Source: Liquidambar formosana
Lineage: Eukaryota > Streptophyta > Magnoliopsida > Saxifragales > Altingiaceae
DNA: 64,000 bases
Reading direction: 5' to 3'
Assembly (NCBI GenBank): GCA_039720395.1
Contig: CM077827.1
Location: 15,849,615-15,913,614 of the forward strand
Positions 63,501-64,000 of this stretch are shown piece after piece; position 1 is the stretch's first letter, and every line of letters begins with the position of its first letter. The notes under the pieces were generated by a model, which saw only the letters and a list, made by a program, of their open reading frames with translations, did not search any database and was not told where the DNA came from. Position numbers and translations under genes: made by a program.

Positions 63501-64000
63501 TTCCCAAAGCCTATGTTCAATCCAACAACCAAGATCAGAATCCCGGGGTTTGAGATTTTCTTCACCGAGTGGTATCCAATCACCGCTGAAATGGTGGATG
63601 ATGAAGCCATCAATGACAGTTATTGGGAGAGGAAAGAAGAAGATTGGGTGGAGCACATGGATTCTGACACCATGGTCACTTTGTTTCAAGACATGGTCCT
63701 TACTATGGAGTTCGAAGGCGAGCAAGAGTTCGGAAAGGAAGAGCCACCACACTATTGCACTTTTTACCCAAGTTCTGATCCAGCATTGGCAGATAGAGAT
63801 TTTTGTGACAAGTACTTTACAGAGGGGCTGAATCCTCAGAGCTTGACAGGTTGGTACAATTCTATGGGAAAGAAGAAAGAAGACTGGGTAGAGCATGTGG
63901 ATACCGAGGCTATGGTTACCATGTTCCAAGATATGGTTCTTACTTTGGGGGAGTCAACAACAGAAGATTGCCAAGATTCGTCAATTCACCATGCAACCAT
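60513..64000 (+). CDS. gag-protease polyprotein of a Tat-lineage gypsy element, 1162 codons open, runs off the window
   Basis: From ATG 60513 the frame has no stop to base 64000; I checked every codon. Domains: Asn/Gly-rich N-terminal part (1-140); retrotrans_gag core at about 150-280 (LEKFDGTGCPKTHLKMYVRA, then ALKWFLALDENRTRTWED); two zinc knuckles of the unusual form CX2HX4HX4C starting at C391 and C498; a very acidic region at about 575-655; a protease with LIDNGSALNV (D746) and LLLGRPWIH; a G-patch-like segment NFFPGMGLGRRQQGI (about 912-926); and an 80-residue module present twice (W1045 and W1125). RT, RNase H and integrase would lie downstream. A frame this long without breaks indicates a young, perhaps active copy. 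The start is the first ATG of the frame and could be elsewhere. Confidence 0.88.
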   Translation, partial: MAEEATSEGGFDVETCLKAIMTKLDYTTDVSERALKMAQDIQHKMSEPEQNNGRTPGDNTENGTQSGEGTKTNDGGSTQPKGNESPEVFNLEGGSKGKTSDTDSVLASKVEALERTIKGIRRTDDMVDVRTLSLFPQARIPLQFKMPELEKFDGTGCPKTHLKMYVRAMHPRGAIDELLAQMFHETLATSALKWFLALDENRTRTWEDICNEFSEHYKYNTEVDVTRRDLETTKQGANETFSAFITRWRQKASKMADRPNEEDQIQLVVKNLLPVYHKHLFAHYFPNFKALIGAGTQVEDAIADGSIKTEEVQKNRRPNFAGKNNAEVNAIAQPIQPISLNDTNPPRQFTELHMPLEKVLEKLKSRGLLKPLDPRPPPNPLPKSYNENEYCKFHQAKGHSTNRCYRLRHEIQDLLDKQIISPPTPPNRPNVTQNPLPSHNSSNSINAIEADPSRPCLPIRQYTPLPMSLTQAFHQCCDQGLIIPHPPKPRPQTPHQYCQYHGIPGHDTDDCAMLRKVVQDLIDQKTLQLPKKSIQQQLKERYEAGDPQVGLLGEPSGKFDYYVLYPDPLPSEPIIPTGWDDIPEEVQMEDIDMIEWDDLMGDTNEIDDIWASDEEVDHMTRGGRHFKPPHLESDNPLGELDKRLDVQEEEDEVLRQLKKTNANITIWGLLMASHKHRQTVLKLLNQVQVPVDLSPEGLVNLVNPTPKNSTIVFTEADLPKSGPSHSQALHITVDTMGKRVPTVLIDNGSALNVCPLRTATVLGLGPTDFTPSGQTVRAYDNTRREVIGMITLPLIMGPTEFRVEFQVLDVPSCFNLLLGRPWIHPAGAVPSSLHQKVKFPHEGAIVTLQGDYDLKMAGIPICEIKPESVEIPLSGFEYVQCIEKELEKEELIPLDYCPHGNLHVGEIMRKMNFFPGMGLGRRQQGIPHSVQSRVVSYTFGLGYEPTKNDYAEMTRRNKEKGKARAEGRVPDFKISPYRPTLNGCFIKERDDFLYCGFPKPMFNPTTKIRIPGFEIFFTEWYPITAEMVDDEAINDSYWERKEEDWVEHMDSDTMVTLFQDMVLTMEFEGEQEFGKEEPPHYCTFYPSSDPALADRDFCDKYFTEGLNPQSLTGWYNSMGKKKEDWVEHVDTEAMVTMFQDMVLTLGESTTEDCQDSSIHHAT

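Overview
The window is plant nuclear DNA: AT-rich, with GT-AG introns of up to about 11 kb filled with LTR retrotransposons, LINE and SINE insertions, TRIMs and MITEs. The composition and the protein similarities fit a flowering plant with a moderately large, repeat-rich genome. The species cannot be named from the sequence. No bacterial, organellar, CRISPR or ribosomal RNA feature was seen.

There is one host gene, on the + strand, with coding exons from 4528 to 49528. I assembled 18 coding exons by eye. They encode one polypeptide of about 976 residues that fuses an ABC1/aarF (UbiB-type) atypical kinase (exons 1-13) to a serine beta-lactamase-like domain (exons 14-18). This is the architecture of the plant AT5G24810 type. 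The kinase motifs (KxGQ, A-rich loop, lysine, GDPHPGN loop, DFG) and the beta-lactamase SxxK and HxG motifs are present. Two single-base insertions, at 28791 and within 29545-29547, break the frame of exons 9 and 13. The allele is therefore either a young pseudogene or affected by consensus errors. A CpG-rich stretch at about 1000-1770 is the likely promoter and 5' UTR.

Layout: 1-4500, upstream region with a Tourist-like MITE, the presumed promoter, a decayed copia fragment and a TRIM. 4923-13370 (intron 2), a decayed copia element with TSD TCTGG, itself hit by a hAT-like MITE. 13458-24388 (intron 3), a tRNA-derived SINE and a 10-kb copia element with 1654-bp LTRs and TSD CTGAA. 24978-27778 (intron 6), a complete 299-bp TRIM and a truncated LINE. 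29653-39229 (intron 13), LINE and TRIM relics, nested TIR elements, and a decayed Ty3/gypsy element carrying a second copy of the hAT-like MITE. 39388-41723 (intron 14), a Tourist-like MITE and a tiny retroposon scar. 42109-48220 (intron 16), TIR elements and a 2.5-kb LTR in reverse orientation. 49529-52795, a 3' flank with no recognisable gene. 52796-64000, a stack of related LTRs, ending in the 5' half of a Tat-lineage Ty3/gypsy element whose gag-protease frame is open for 1162 codons and runs off the window.

No wholly new gene system is evident. The most notable points are the double frameshift in the kinase/beta-lactamase gene and a cryptic acceptor that could cancel one of the shifts. 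In the Tat element they are the 182-bp tandem array in the LTR, the conserved LTR box and hairpin, the G-patch-like segment and the duplicated 80-residue module.
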